In this document: positions 7,981 through 15,538 of the stretch, one piece after another
How positions within the stretch are numbered: position 1 is the first letter of the stretch
Layout of the letters: every line of letters starts with the position of its first letter
From: an uncultured Christensenella sp.
GTDB taxonomy: Bacteria; Bacillota; Clostridia; Christensenellales; UBA1242
Assembly: GCA_905203645.1 (NCBI GenBank)
Contig: CAJKWP010000006.1
Location: 1 to 29,685, forward strand
Reading direction: 5' to 3'
Length of the DNA: 29,685 nt
Position numbers and translations under genes: made by a program
The notes under the pieces: generated by a model
Database searches by the model: none
What the model saw: the letters and a program-made list of their open reading frames with translations, nothing else
Told to the model about the DNA's origin: nothing

Positions 7981-9252
7981 ATGATTGACATAAATCTTAT
8001 CAAAGAAAATCCACAAAAAGTTGTTGATGGATTAAAAAAGAAAGGCTGGGATTTTTCACCTGAAAAAGTCTTGAAATTGGACAACCAAAGACGCGAATTG
8101 GTGAAAAAATCTGATGATTTGAAAAGTGAGAAAAATAAATTGTCTGCAAGTGTTCCAGTTGTAAAAAAACAAGGTGGAGATATCAATGCGATATTTGAAC
8201 AAGTAAAAGAAATTAACAAACAAATCGAAGGTTATGATGCACAAATTCAAGATGTCCAAAATCAAATAAACGACATTTTGCTTGAATTGCCAAATATCCC
8301 TGATGAAGATTTGCTTGCTGGTGAAAAAGAAAACAACAAAGAAATCTATTCTTTCGGTCATCAAAGAAAATATGATTTTGTTCCAAAGGACCACGTTGAA
8401 TTGTGTGAAAATTTGGGCATAATTGATTATGCCCGTGGAGCCAAAATCAGTGGAAGAGGCACTTGGGTTTATTGTGGCGACGGTGCAAGATTGGAATGGG
8501 CTTTGCTCAATTATTTCATCAGCGAACATTTGAAAGATGGTTATCAATTTATTTTGCCACCACATATCTTAAATGAAGAAAGCGGATTGACCGCTGGTCA
8601 ATTCCCAAAATTCAAACAAGATGTTTTTTGGCTTGAAAACACCTCACCAAAAAAATTCATTTTACCAACTGCCGAAACAGCTCTTGTAAATTTGCATCGC
8701 AATGAAATACTTTCTGCAAATGAACTTCCAAAAAAATATTTTGCATACACGCCATGTTATCGTCTTGAAGCGGGCAGTTACCGTACAGAAGAACGTGGAA
8801 TGGTAAGAGGCTATCAATTTAACAAAGTTGAAATGGTGCAATATACAACCCAAGAAACATCAAGACAAGCATTTGATGAACTGGTTGAAAAGGCACAAAA
8901 TCTTGTTAAAGGACTTGGTCTTCATTTCAGAACAAGCAAACTTGCTGCTGGTGATTGTTCTCATTCTATGGCAAGAACTTATGATATTGAAGTTTGGTTG
9001 CCAAGTATGGGTATTTACAAGGAAGTTTCTTCCGTATCAAACGCAAACGATTATCAAGCAAGACGTGGCAATATAAGATACCGCGACAAAGATGGCAAAG
9101 TAAAATTCTGTCATACTTTGAATGGTTCTGGCCTTGCAACATCAAGAATTTTTCCAGCAATAATCGAACAATATCAAAACGCTGACGGCTCAATTACAAT
9201 TCCTGAAGTGCTCGTTCCATTTATGGGTGGACAAACAATAATCAAAAAATAA
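7981..9252 (+). CDS. serS: Seryl-tRNA synthetase
   Basis: Class II synthetase that charges tRNA-Ser. 423 residues, normal length. Residues about 25-105 form the antiparallel coiled-coil arm that grips the long variable arm of tRNA-Ser. The catalytic core has motif 2 with CYRLEAGSYRTEERGMVRG and GYQFNKVEM, and motif 3 near the end (LNGSGLATSR, then PEVLVPFMGG). The frame is open upstream to a GTG-like start at 7909, but ATG 7981 is chosen because AAGGAGA (7969-7975) sits 5 nt before it and MIDINLIKENP is the normal N-terminus of the family. An unrecognised gene follows after 12 bp and shares the terminator at 10203. Confidence 0.97.
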   Translation: MIDINLIKENPQKVVDGLKKKGWDFSPEKVLKLDNQRRELVKKSDDLKSEKNKLSASVPVVKKQGGDINAIFEQVKEINKQIEGYDAQIQDVQNQINDILLELPNIPDEDLLAGEKENNKEIYSFGHQRKYDFVPKDHVELCENLGIIDYARGAKISGRGTWVYCGDGARLEWALLNYFISEHLKDGYQFILPPHILNEESGLTAGQFPKFKQDVFWLENTSPKKFILPTAETALVNLHRNEILSANELPKKYFAYTPCYRLEAGSYRTEERGMVRGYQFNKVEMVQYTTQETSRQAFDELVEKAQNLVKGLGLHFRTSKLAAGDCSHSMARTYDIEVWLPSMGIYKEVSSVSNANDYQARRGNIRYRDKDGKVKFCHTLNGSGLATSRIFPAIIEQYQNADGSITIPEVLVPFMGGQTIIKK

Positions 9253-9264
9253 AAGGTGAATTTG

Positions 9265-10212
9265 TTGAAAAGTTTCAATCAAAAAATAATTGCAGAGTTT
9301 ACAAATATTTGCCCCAAAGACGTGGTAGAACGCGTTTGTGGCATTTCTGTTGCTTTGCTTGACGAATGCATTGATCAAATAAAACAACACGTTCCAATCA
9401 TGCACGCTGAACATGATTATGTTTTTGTTGACGAACATCGTTTTGGTACATCAACTGTAACTTCTGAAATTTCACTGTTTGTTGTTTTCAAATCATCACA
9501 ACTGGAATTGAATACAACAGAACTTGTAAACAACAAATTTGAAAAGTTTAAAATCAAATTTTCAAATGCGTTAAAATCTATGAAAAAATCTAAGCGAAAA
9601 AGAAAAAAGAAAAAAGAATCTGATAATCAAGAAGTGCAAATTCAGCATATAAGTAAATATTCAATTTTAAATTTGAAAAAAGACTTGTCGCAACTTTTGG
9701 TAAGCAAAATTGACAAGGAAAGTTATATACAAATTTTTAATTATTATATCAAACTTGTTTCGCCTAATACTTTGGGTATCACAGTAAATTTTTATCCAGT
9801 GTTGGAAGGTGAAAAAGGTTACAAACTTTACAACAGTTTCAAAAATGCTTTTTTGGAAGTTGATTTTAAAGACCGTGACAAAAATTTTAATGAAAAATAT
9901 TACCAAGTTGGTTTAAACCTTTTGTACATGATAAGAGTATTCAACAATTTGTATTTTTCGTTATACAACTCATCAATCAACCAAATATTTGTTGAAAGTT
10001 TACTTTACAACGTACCAAATGAACTTTTTGAAGGACATTCTTTTTATGAAAGTTTTATAAAAATATTGAATTATCTTTCAAACGTAAATTTGAAAAATTT
10101 TGTTTCTATCACTGATACAACAAAAAAATTAACAGACGAAATATTGATTGAGCAGTCATTTTCGGCTGTGAACAAATTTTTTAACGACATCGAAGCCAAT
10201 TTAAAAAAATAA
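9265..10212 (+). CDS. Conserved-looking hypothetical protein co-transcribed with serS
   Basis: I do not recognise this family. About 315 residues from a TTG start at 9265, chosen because AAAGGTG (9252-9258) ends 6 nt before it; TTG 9262 and GTG 9256 are also in frame. No signal peptide or clear membrane segment is seen. Residues 1-100 look like a compact alpha/beta domain containing HDYVFVDEHRFGTSTVTSEI, and the segment FGTSTVTSEISLFVVF is faintly like the Gly-Ser then acidic pattern of nucleotidyltransferases, though the catalytic acids cannot be assigned. A very basic run (104-117, KSMKKSKRKRKKKK) suggests a nucleic-acid contact or a linker. The rest (about 135-315) is rich in Phe, Tyr and Asn and is probably helical. 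The close 12-bp spacing to serS implies one transcript. Confidence 0.75.
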   Translation: MKSFNQKIIAEFTNICPKDVVERVCGISVALLDECIDQIKQHVPIMHAEHDYVFVDEHRFGTSTVTSEISLFVVFKSSQLELNTTELVNNKFEKFKIKFSNALKSMKKSKRKRKKKKESDNQEVQIQHISKYSILNLKKDLSQLLVSKIDKESYIQIFNYYIKLVSPNTLGITVNFYPVLEGEKGYKLYNSFKNAFLEVDFKDRDKNFNEKYYQVGLNLLYMIRVFNNLYFSLYNSSINQIFVESLLYNVPNELFEGHSFYESFIKILNYLSNVNLKNFVSITDTTKKLTDEILIEQSFSAVNKFFNDIEANLKK

Positions 10213-10236
10213 GTCTCAAATGAGGTTTATTTTTTT
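10203..10236 (+). terminator. Rho-independent terminator of the serS operon
   Basis: A stem of about 15 bp overlaps the stop codon of the preceding gene. The core CTC, AAAT loop, GAG is extended by G-U and A-U pairs (AAAAAATAA against TTATTTTTT), and the T-rich arm continues as TTTTTTATT. Confidence 0.65.
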
Positions 10237-10317
10237 ATTCAAATATATAGATAATTATAATCTTTAACAAATCAAGATTTTTGCATAATACCGAATCTAA
10301 GTAAATGTAAAATTATG

Positions 10318-10373
10318 CTTGAAAACAAATTTCAAGTTTGCAAAATATAAAAACATTTGGATTTTTTGCAAAC
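10318..10373. repeat. Two inverted repeats in the 10213-10762 intergenic region
   Basis: CTTGAAA (10318-10324) pairs with TTTCAAG (10330-10336) across 5 nt. It overlaps GTTTGCAAAA (10336-10345), which pairs with TTTTGCAAAC (10364-10373) across 18 nt. They lie just before the dif-like palindrome. No coding frame of note covers them and their function is unknown. Confidence 0.4.
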
Positions 10374-10391
10374 CTTCCATATATTATGCCT

Positions 10392-10427
10392 TATCTATTC
10401 GCAAAAGTTGTCTTTTGCGAATAGATA
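10392..10427. other. Perfect palindrome with Xer/dif-site geometry
   Basis: A 16-bp perfect stem (10392-10407 with 10412-10427) surrounds 4 nt. Its inner 28 bp fit the Xer recombination-site plan exactly: 11-bp arm TATTCGCAAAA (10396-10406), 6-bp centre GTTGTC (10407-10412), 11-bp arm TTTTGCGAATA (10413-10423). The left arm shares CGCA and the terminal AA with the general XerC-arm consensus (about 9 of 11), and the right arm matches the XerD arm at about 8 of 11. The centre is asymmetric, as direction of recombination requires. No U-run follows on either strand, so it is not an intrinsic terminator. A 16-nt copy of one arm precedes the recombinase gene. Candidate dif or another recombinase-binding site. 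Confidence 0.6.
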
Positions 10428-10567
10428 TAAAAATCCTAATAAACAAATAAATCCGTCTTCCCTTTGGAATTTTGGTTCTTTTATCACAACACTACAACGC
10501 AATTTCTGATTTTATATGGCTTAAACATGCATTTGGGTCTTAATTTGAGCGGATTGCATTAAAAAAG

Positions 10568-10626
10568 TAGCACAGAAAGTGCTAATTTTAGATTGAATTG
10601 TGCTTTTTCTAAAATCCTATCATAGG
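10568..10626. repeat. Three consecutive small hairpins of unknown role
   Basis: TAGCAC (10568-10573) pairs with GTGCTA (10579-10584). Next, ATTTTAGA (10585-10592) pairs with TCTAAAAT (10608-10615). Last, CCTAT, C, ATAGG (10616-10626) forms a 5-bp palindrome. They are contiguous, which suggests a folded RNA or a set of protein sites. A TATAAT at 10637 has no matching -35. I recognise no known RNA family and see no gene between 10237 and 10679. Confidence 0.35.
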
Positions 10627-10679
10627 CTCTTTTTCGTATAATTTATTTTTCAAAAATCGCTGAAAGCCTTAATTTCAGG

Positions 10680-10702
10680 GGTAGTATGTTGTGCATACTA
10701 CC
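10680..10702. promoter_or_regulatory. Operator-like inverted repeat in front of the PadR-type gene
   Basis: GGTAGTATG (10680-10688) and CATACTACC (10694-10702) form a perfect 9-bp inverted repeat across TTGTG. It ends 10 bp before the -35 of the promoter of the PadR-type gene and has no T-tract, so an operator is more likely than a terminator. Autoregulation by the PadR-type protein is inferred from position only. Confidence 0.5.
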
Positions 10703-10712
10703 TGCAAAATCA

Positions 10713-10741
10713 TTGACATAATACCCAAAATAATTTATAAT
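10713..10741 (+). promoter_or_regulatory. Fully consensus sigma-A promoter of the PadR-type gene
   Basis: TTGACA (10713-10718), 17 bp, TATAAT (10736-10741). Both hexamers match consensus at every position. Transcription from about 10748 gives a leader of about 15 nt containing AAAGGA (10750-10755). So strong a promoter in front of a regulator suggests that it is held in check, perhaps through the adjacent inverted repeat. Confidence 0.85.
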
Positions 10742-10762
10742 CAAACAAGAAAGGACAATGTT

Positions 10763-12514
10763 ATGGAAATCAATGAAATTCCAAAGGGACAACTCCCTAC
10801 TATAATTTTGACCACACTGCTCAGTGGTGACAAATACGGATACGAAATTATAAATGAAGTAGAAAGCAAAACAAATGGCGAAGTTATTATAAAAAAGCCA
10901 AGTTTGTATTCTTCTTTGTCGCGTATGGAAAATCAAGATTTGGTGTCGTCTTATTGGAAAGACAGTGAAATTGGTGGCAGAAGGCATTATTACAGGTTGA
11001 CTGATTACGGACGTAAGCAAGTTTTGCAATGGCAAGAAGATTTGTTACTGTCGCAAAGCAAAGTTTCAAAGATGATTGATTCAAAACCAAAAATTGAAAA
11101 AAACACTCCCCTTACAAAAATTGAAGAAAAACCTATTTTAGAAACTTGTACAAAAAAAGATATATTTGCCCAACAAGAAAATTTTTTTGAGGCATTAAGT
11201 GACAGCAATCAGCAAAACAAAAATATACAAGACAAATCGGAAGAAGTTGAAACTTCGAATGACAAAAAAGATGTCTTTTTGCAATATGATTTGTTTAATT
11301 CAAACTTTATTTCTACCCCTGCGGACGAGTCACCTTCCATACGTCAACCTTATGTATTTAACATGTCGGCTTTTGATGGCTCACAAAACCAAGAACATAA
11401 TCAAACTCTTGTGCAGTCTGTTACAAACAAAACAGAAACAGTTCTTCCAGATCAATTTGAAACTGATGTGAACAAAGATAATATAAGTATTGAAGATATA
11501 CTCAATGCAAGAGTTGAAGACAAATTGTCAAATTTATCTCAAAATCAAAGCAGTGTTAAAGTTGAGATTGGTAATTTTGATATAGAAAGCGAACTTAGCA
11601 ATTACAAAAAGAATTGCACAAGCTATTCGGAAAGCACAAAAAATCAAAATCCAACTGCTGTTTACGATTTTGTACATGCTCCAAAAACCGCTGTTGCAAA
11701 GGAACCAGATAAACAAGAAGGAGTTCAAGAAGAAAACGGAAATGTATTATTTGATCAAAATCAAGTAAATGCTACTCAGGACAATAAAAGCGTACAAGAA
11801 GAAAATAACGTACATGATGATGCTGTACTTATTACTGATGAATTGAATGAAGAAGATTTCAAAGTAAAGAAAATTCCACCTGCTATTTTCCATAATATTC
11901 CTTTGAAACAACAGAAAGATGAGCCACAGTACACAACAATTGCGAACGAACAACCAACTGTTCAGTCTGCAACAGAAACATATTATGAAAATTATGATCA
12001 ACTAAAAAAATATTATTCAAATCTTAATGTTAATTTGAAGGTGTACAACGACAAATCATCAGACATTGCAGTGCCTGCACAGTCTGAAATTAAAATAAAC
12101 AAGTTCAAATTCTTAAATTACCTTATTTTTTTTCTGTTGAGTTGTGTTGAAACTTTAATTTGTTATTTTGTTTTAAAAAGATTTGATTTGCTTACTTCAA
12201 AGAACTATTTATACTATTATATTTCGCTCTTGACTTTGCTTACACTACCCTTAATTTTCTATGCAATTAAATTTTCAACAAATCCCAACAAAAAGATTGC
12301 AAAACAATCCGTGAATTTGAATCCTTTATGGTTTAAAGTATGTCTGATTTTGCTTTCTGCTGGAATTATTTATTCATTGAACATGTTGTTTTCAATGACG
12401 ACTGCAAACTGGAAATATTACATAAGCACTTTGATTTTACCTGTTTGTATTCTTGTCAATTCATTGATTACTCACTTGTCAAAAAGTTTGATGTTAAAAG
12501 ATAACAACAATTAA
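10763..12514 (+). CDS. PadR-type winged-helix regulator with long linker and four membrane helices
   Basis: Residues 1-90 are a PadR-family winged-helix DNA-binding domain: IPKGQLPTIILTTLL, the KYGYEIINEV helix, PSLYSSLSRMENQDL (recognition helix), and the wing GGRRHYYRLTDYGRK. Residues about 100-445 are a long polar stretch rich in Asn, Gln, Glu, Asp and Lys with little hydrophobic content, probably disordered. The last 140 residues hold four hydrophobic segments at about 449-472, 483-504, 522-544 and 552-572, so the C-terminus should sit in the membrane. Ordinary PadR proteins are about 100-200 residues and soluble. ATG 10763 is preferred over the upstream in-frame GTG at 10691 because AAAGGA lies 7 nt before it and the promoter start is at 10748. 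It stands alone; its target genes and signal are unknown. Confidence 0.85.
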   Translation: MEINEIPKGQLPTIILTTLLSGDKYGYEIINEVESKTNGEVIIKKPSLYSSLSRMENQDLVSSYWKDSEIGGRRHYYRLTDYGRKQVLQWQEDLLLSQSKVSKMIDSKPKIEKNTPLTKIEEKPILETCTKKDIFAQQENFFEALSDSNQQNKNIQDKSEEVETSNDKKDVFLQYDLFNSNFISTPADESPSIRQPYVFNMSAFDGSQNQEHNQTLVQSVTNKTETVLPDQFETDVNKDNISIEDILNARVEDKLSNLSQNQSSVKVEIGNFDIESELSNYKKNCTSYSESTKNQNPTAVYDFVHAPKTAVAKEPDKQEGVQEENGNVLFDQNQVNATQDNKSVQEENNVHDDAVLITDELNEEDFKVKKIPPAIFHNIPLKQQKDEPQYTTIANEQPTVQSATETYYENYDQLKKYYSNLNVNLKVYNDKSSDIAVPAQSEIKINKFKFLNYLIFFLLSCVETLICYFVLKRFDLLTSKNYLYYYISLLTLLTLPLIFYAIKFSTNPNKKIAKQSVNLNPLWFKVCLILLSAGIIYSLNMLFSMTTANWKYYISTLILPVCILVNSLITHLSKSLMLKDNNN

Positions 12515-12518
12515 AAAT

Positions 12519-12554
12519 AAAAAAATAACTTGGAAATTTCCAAGTTATTTTTTT
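12519..12554. terminator. Bidirectional terminator between the PadR-type gene and rny
   Basis: A perfect 36-bp palindrome with 18-bp arms: seven A, TAACTTGGAAA, then its complement ending in seven T. Each strand ends in a T-run after a stem containing CTTGG/CCAAG, so it can stop both converging transcripts. It begins 5 bp after the stop of the PadR-type gene. Confidence 0.9.
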
Positions 12555-12558
12555 GTTG

Positions 12559-14142
12559 TTATTTTGCGAATTCGGTAAATCTTGATTCCCTTATTACGTT
12601 TACCTTTATTGTACCTGGATATTGCATTTCATCTTCGATTTTCTTTGCAATATCTTTTGCCAAAAATACGGCATTTTCATCACTTACTTCTTCGGGTTTT
12701 ACTATGATTCTGACTTCACGTCCTGCTTGAATTGCATACGATTTGTCAACACCTTTGAAAGAATTTGAAATTTCTTCCAATTTTTCAAGACGTTTTACAT
12801 AGTTTTCAAGACTTTCTCTTCTTGCACCTGGTCGGCTGCTGGATATTGCATCAGCAACTTGCACCAAAATTGCTTCCAAGGAATTGAATTCAACACCAAA
12901 ATGATGCGCTTCAATACAGTGTATAACTGCTGGAATTTCTTTGTATTTTTTTGCAATGTCAACACCGATATCTACGTGAGAACCTTCAATTTCGTGGTCA
13001 AGTGCTTTACCTATATCGTGGAGCAGTCCGCCACGTTTTGCAGTTTTCACATCTGCACCAAGTTCGCTTGCCAAAAGCCCTGCAATAAAGCATGTTTCCA
13101 GACTGTGCTTCAGACAGTTTTGACCGTAACTTGTACGGTATTTCAATCTTCCAAGGATTTTTACAAGTTCAGGATGCAAGCCAAAAACTTCGCTTTCGTT
13201 TACTGCATTTTCGCCTGCTTGTTTTATGGTTACATCAATATCACGCTTTACTTTTTCGACTATTTCTTCAATTCTTGTAGGATGAATTCTTCCATCCATA
13301 ATCAGTTTTTCCAAAGACAATCTTGCGATTTCCCTTCTTATTGGATCAAAACCTGATACTGTAATTGTTTCTGGTGTATCATCAATAATAAGGTCAACAC
13401 CCGTCGCTTGTTCAATAGCCCTTATATTTCTGCCCTCACGACCAATTATACGTCCTTTCATATCCTCACTTGGAATTGTTACTGTTGATACAGTCATTTC
13501 GCTTGTAAGGTCTGTTGCGCATTTTTGAATAGCATTTGCAATGATATTTTTTGCAATCTTGTCACCATCTTCTTGCGCTTTTTCTTGCATTTGCAAAATC
13601 GTTTTTGCACAATCTTTTTGTGCTTCCTCTGTCATAGAGTTGATAAGAATCTGCTTGGCATCTTCTTTTTTCATCATGGAAACTTTTTCAAGTTCTGATG
13701 TAATTTTTTCTTGGATATGTTTTTGTTCTTCCAAGATTTTGTCAAGGCTTGAATTTTTTTGATCAAGCTCAACTTTGAGTTTTTCTACGTCCTCTTGTTT
13801 TTTTTCCAAGAACAAATCTTTTTTGTCAATAAATTGTTCTTTTTGAGTAAGCCTGTCTTCTGCTTTTTGAAGTTCTGCACGACGTTCCTTCAATTCGTTA
13901 TCACATTCATCACGAAGTTTATGCACTTCTTCTTTGGCTTCCAACATGGCTTCTTTCTTTACAGATTTTGCTTCTTGATAAGCTTCTTCTATTATTTTTG
14001 CAGCAGTTGATTTGCTTTTTCCAATCTTGCCAGCATTGATAAGTTTGAAAATAAAAAATCCAGCAACAATACCAATAGCAGCAGCTCCAATACCCACAAA
14101 AACTGAAACAAGAGCACTTGAAATAATGCTTACATTGTTCAT
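12559..14142 (-). CDS. rny: Ribonuclease Y
   Basis: Membrane-anchored endoribonuclease that starts mRNA decay in Firmicutes. 527 residues, normal. It has an N-terminal membrane helix (about 7-33, VSVFVGIGAAAIGIVAGFFI), a long coiled coil (about 45-190) rich in Lys, Glu and Gln, a KH RNA-binding domain with MKGRIIGREGRNIRA (about 220-280), and an HD phosphohydrolase domain with HSLETCFIAGLLASELG and LLHDIGKALDHE, then EAHHFGVEF. The C-terminus has the typical PGTIKVNVIRESR. The ribosome site AGAGG lies 6 nt before the ATG. The gene is single, between the terminator of the thiI operon and the bidirectional terminator shared with the PadR-type gene. The 149 bp between the thiI terminator and the start (14143-14291) should hold its promoter, but I could not pick a clear one. 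Confidence 0.96.
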   Translation of the reverse strand: MNNVSIISSALVSVFVGIGAAAIGIVAGFFIFKLINAGKIGKSKSTAAKIIEEAYQEAKSVKKEAMLEAKEEVHKLRDECDNELKERRAELQKAEDRLTQKEQFIDKKDLFLEKKQEDVEKLKVELDQKNSSLDKILEEQKHIQEKITSELEKVSMMKKEDAKQILINSMTEEAQKDCAKTILQMQEKAQEDGDKIAKNIIANAIQKCATDLTSEMTVSTVTIPSEDMKGRIIGREGRNIRAIEQATGVDLIIDDTPETITVSGFDPIRREIARLSLEKLIMDGRIHPTRIEEIVEKVKRDIDVTIKQAGENAVNESEVFGLHPELVKILGRLKYRTSYGQNCLKHSLETCFIAGLLASELGADVKTAKRGGLLHDIGKALDHEIEGSHVDIGVDIAKKYKEIPAVIHCIEAHHFGVEFNSLEAILVQVADAISSSRPGARRESLENYVKRLEKLEEISNSFKGVDKSYAIQAGREVRIIVKPEEVSDENAVFLAKDIAKKIEDEMQYPGTIKVNVIRESRFTEFAK

Positions 14143-14291
14143 ATTGGACCTCTTTTAATATTATTACCGACAAATATTTTTGCTTCAGAGTTCAAATTTA
14201 TTATTTATAGTGACAAAAATCATTTCTTTGTGAATTTCAAAGTTTTGACATATCAATATTATTCAATAATTTATTTGCAAGCCATAAAGGC

Positions 14292-14335
14292 AAAAATATA
14301 TCCGATAAGTAAATTTACTTTACCGAATATATTTT
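14292..14335 (-). terminator. Probable terminator of the cysteine desulfurase-thiI operon
   Basis: A long imperfect inverted repeat: AAAATATAT at both outer ends, TAAATTTA at the centre, with mismatches near CCGA/TCGG. Read on the minus strand it starts 39 bp after the thiI stop and its last arm ends in ATTTTTG. Termination strength is uncertain because the stem is AT-rich. Confidence 0.5.
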
Positions 14336-14373
14336 AACCTATCATAGCTTGTTATGTCAAACAAAATTTGATT

Positions 14374-15519
14374 TTAAAATTTGAAAACTTCAATGGTTTG
14401 AATACTGCGTTGTACAAGCCCTTCAACATCAAGTTTTGCTTCTTCTTTCAGTACTTTTTCAAGTTTTGGTTTTATAAGTGGATACTTTGGCAAAAAGACC
14501 GTGCAACAGTCTTCATATGGCAAGATTGAAGTTTCATAAGTGCCGATTTCTTCCGAAACTTTGATAATATCGGATTTGTCGTATGCCAAAAGAGGTCTGA
14601 AAGCGATTTTGTTTTGTAAAACACTGTTGGAACTGGTCAAACTTTCCATCGTCTGCGATGCAACTTGTCCCAAATTTTCGCCTGTGATAATTGCTCCCAA
14701 TCGCTTTTGATTGCAAAGTCGTTCGGCAATTCTATACATAAATCTTCGCAGTATGGTTATCATGTATTCATCTTGGCAATGTTTGTGTATTTCCTCTTGA
14801 ATTTCAGTTACGCTTACTATGTTCAAAGTAAGATTTGGATGGAATTTTGATATTTTTTCACAAAGATCCATAACCTTTTGTCTGGCTTGCATTCCAGTAT
14901 ATGGATAACTGTGAAAATGCAAACATTCAAAACGAAGTCCACGTTTTGCCATCATATATCCCGCAACAGGACTGTCGATTCCACCTGAAAGGAGCAAAAG
15001 TCCCTTTCCAGAAGAACCCAGTGGTAACCCACCTGCACATTTTTCAGTCTTTGTAAAAATATATGCTTTGAGATTTTCCCTTATATCAACGTTTATTTCA
15101 ACTTCTGCATTTTTCAGTTTAACTTTCAAATTTGGATTGTTTTCAAGTATAATTTCGCCAAGCAACTTTTCCATCTCTACTGATGTAATTGGAAAATTTT
15201 TGTCTGCTCTGTTTACGTTTACACGAAAAGTTTTTTCTTCAATTTTCAAATTTGAACAAAATTGTTTTATCGCATCGACACTCGCTTCAACTTCGTTTGC
15301 AACACTCAAAGAAACAAGTCCAAATACTTTTTTAATTCTTTTTTTTACTTCTTCACAATCACAGTCGTTGATTTGAAGCAAGTATCTGCTCCACAGAACT
15401 TCCAAGTTGTACTCTATACCTTTCAAAGCTTGCTTTATGTTTTTCGTAAGCAAGTTTTTAAACAATTTTTGATTGTCACCTTTAAGGTAAATTTCACCAT
15501 ATCTCAAAATCAATTTCAT
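14374..15519 (-). CDS. thiI: tRNA 4-thiouridine synthetase ThiI (no rhodanese domain)
   Basis: Adenylates U8 of tRNA and transfers sulfur to give s4U, a near-UV sensor; it may also supply sulfur for thiazole synthesis. Residues about 1-60 form the ferredoxin-like domain and about 60-165 the THUMP domain. The PP-loop ATPase signature is at 177-183 (LSGGIDS), with PVAGYMMAKRG after it, and a catalytic-cysteine region near the end reads PYEDCCTVFLPK. At 381 residues it lacks the C-terminal rhodanese domain of the E. coli enzyme. This is normal in Firmicutes, where a dedicated cysteine desulfurase passes the persulfide directly; that partner is encoded 19 bp upstream. Ribosome site AGGAA lies before the ATG. 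Confidence 0.95.
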   Translation of the reverse strand: MKLILRYGEIYLKGDNQKLFKNLLTKNIKQALKGIEYNLEVLWSRYLLQINDCDCEEVKKRIKKVFGLVSLSVANEVEASVDAIKQFCSNLKIEEKTFRVNVNRADKNFPITSVEMEKLLGEIILENNPNLKVKLKNAEVEINVDIRENLKAYIFTKTEKCAGGLPLGSSGKGLLLLSGGIDSPVAGYMMAKRGLRFECLHFHSYPYTGMQARQKVMDLCEKISKFHPNLTLNIVSVTEIQEEIHKHCQDEYMITILRRFMYRIAERLCNQKRLGAIITGENLGQVASQTMESLTSSNSVLQNKIAFRPLLAYDKSDIIKVSEEIGTYETSILPYEDCCTVFLPKYPLIKPKLEKVLKEEAKLDVEGLVQRSIQTIEVFKF

Positions 15520-15538
15520 AGTTTTTTCCTATTCTTTT

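Noticed and set aside
10392..10427. The palindrome as a Rho-independent terminator
   Set aside because: Neither strand has a T-run after the stem (ATATAAAAATCC on one side, AGGCATAA on the other), and the preceding gene already has its own terminator at 10203-10236.
12562..12572. TTTTGCGAATT, a near-match to the right arm of the dif-like site
   Set aside because: It lies in the last codons of rny and has no opposing arm. TATTCGCAATG at 29598-29608 was dropped for the same lack of a partner.
14374..15519. ThiI as a truncated gene because it lacks a rhodanese domain
   Set aside because: The shorter form is normal in Firmicutes that encode a partner cysteine desulfurase next to it, as here.
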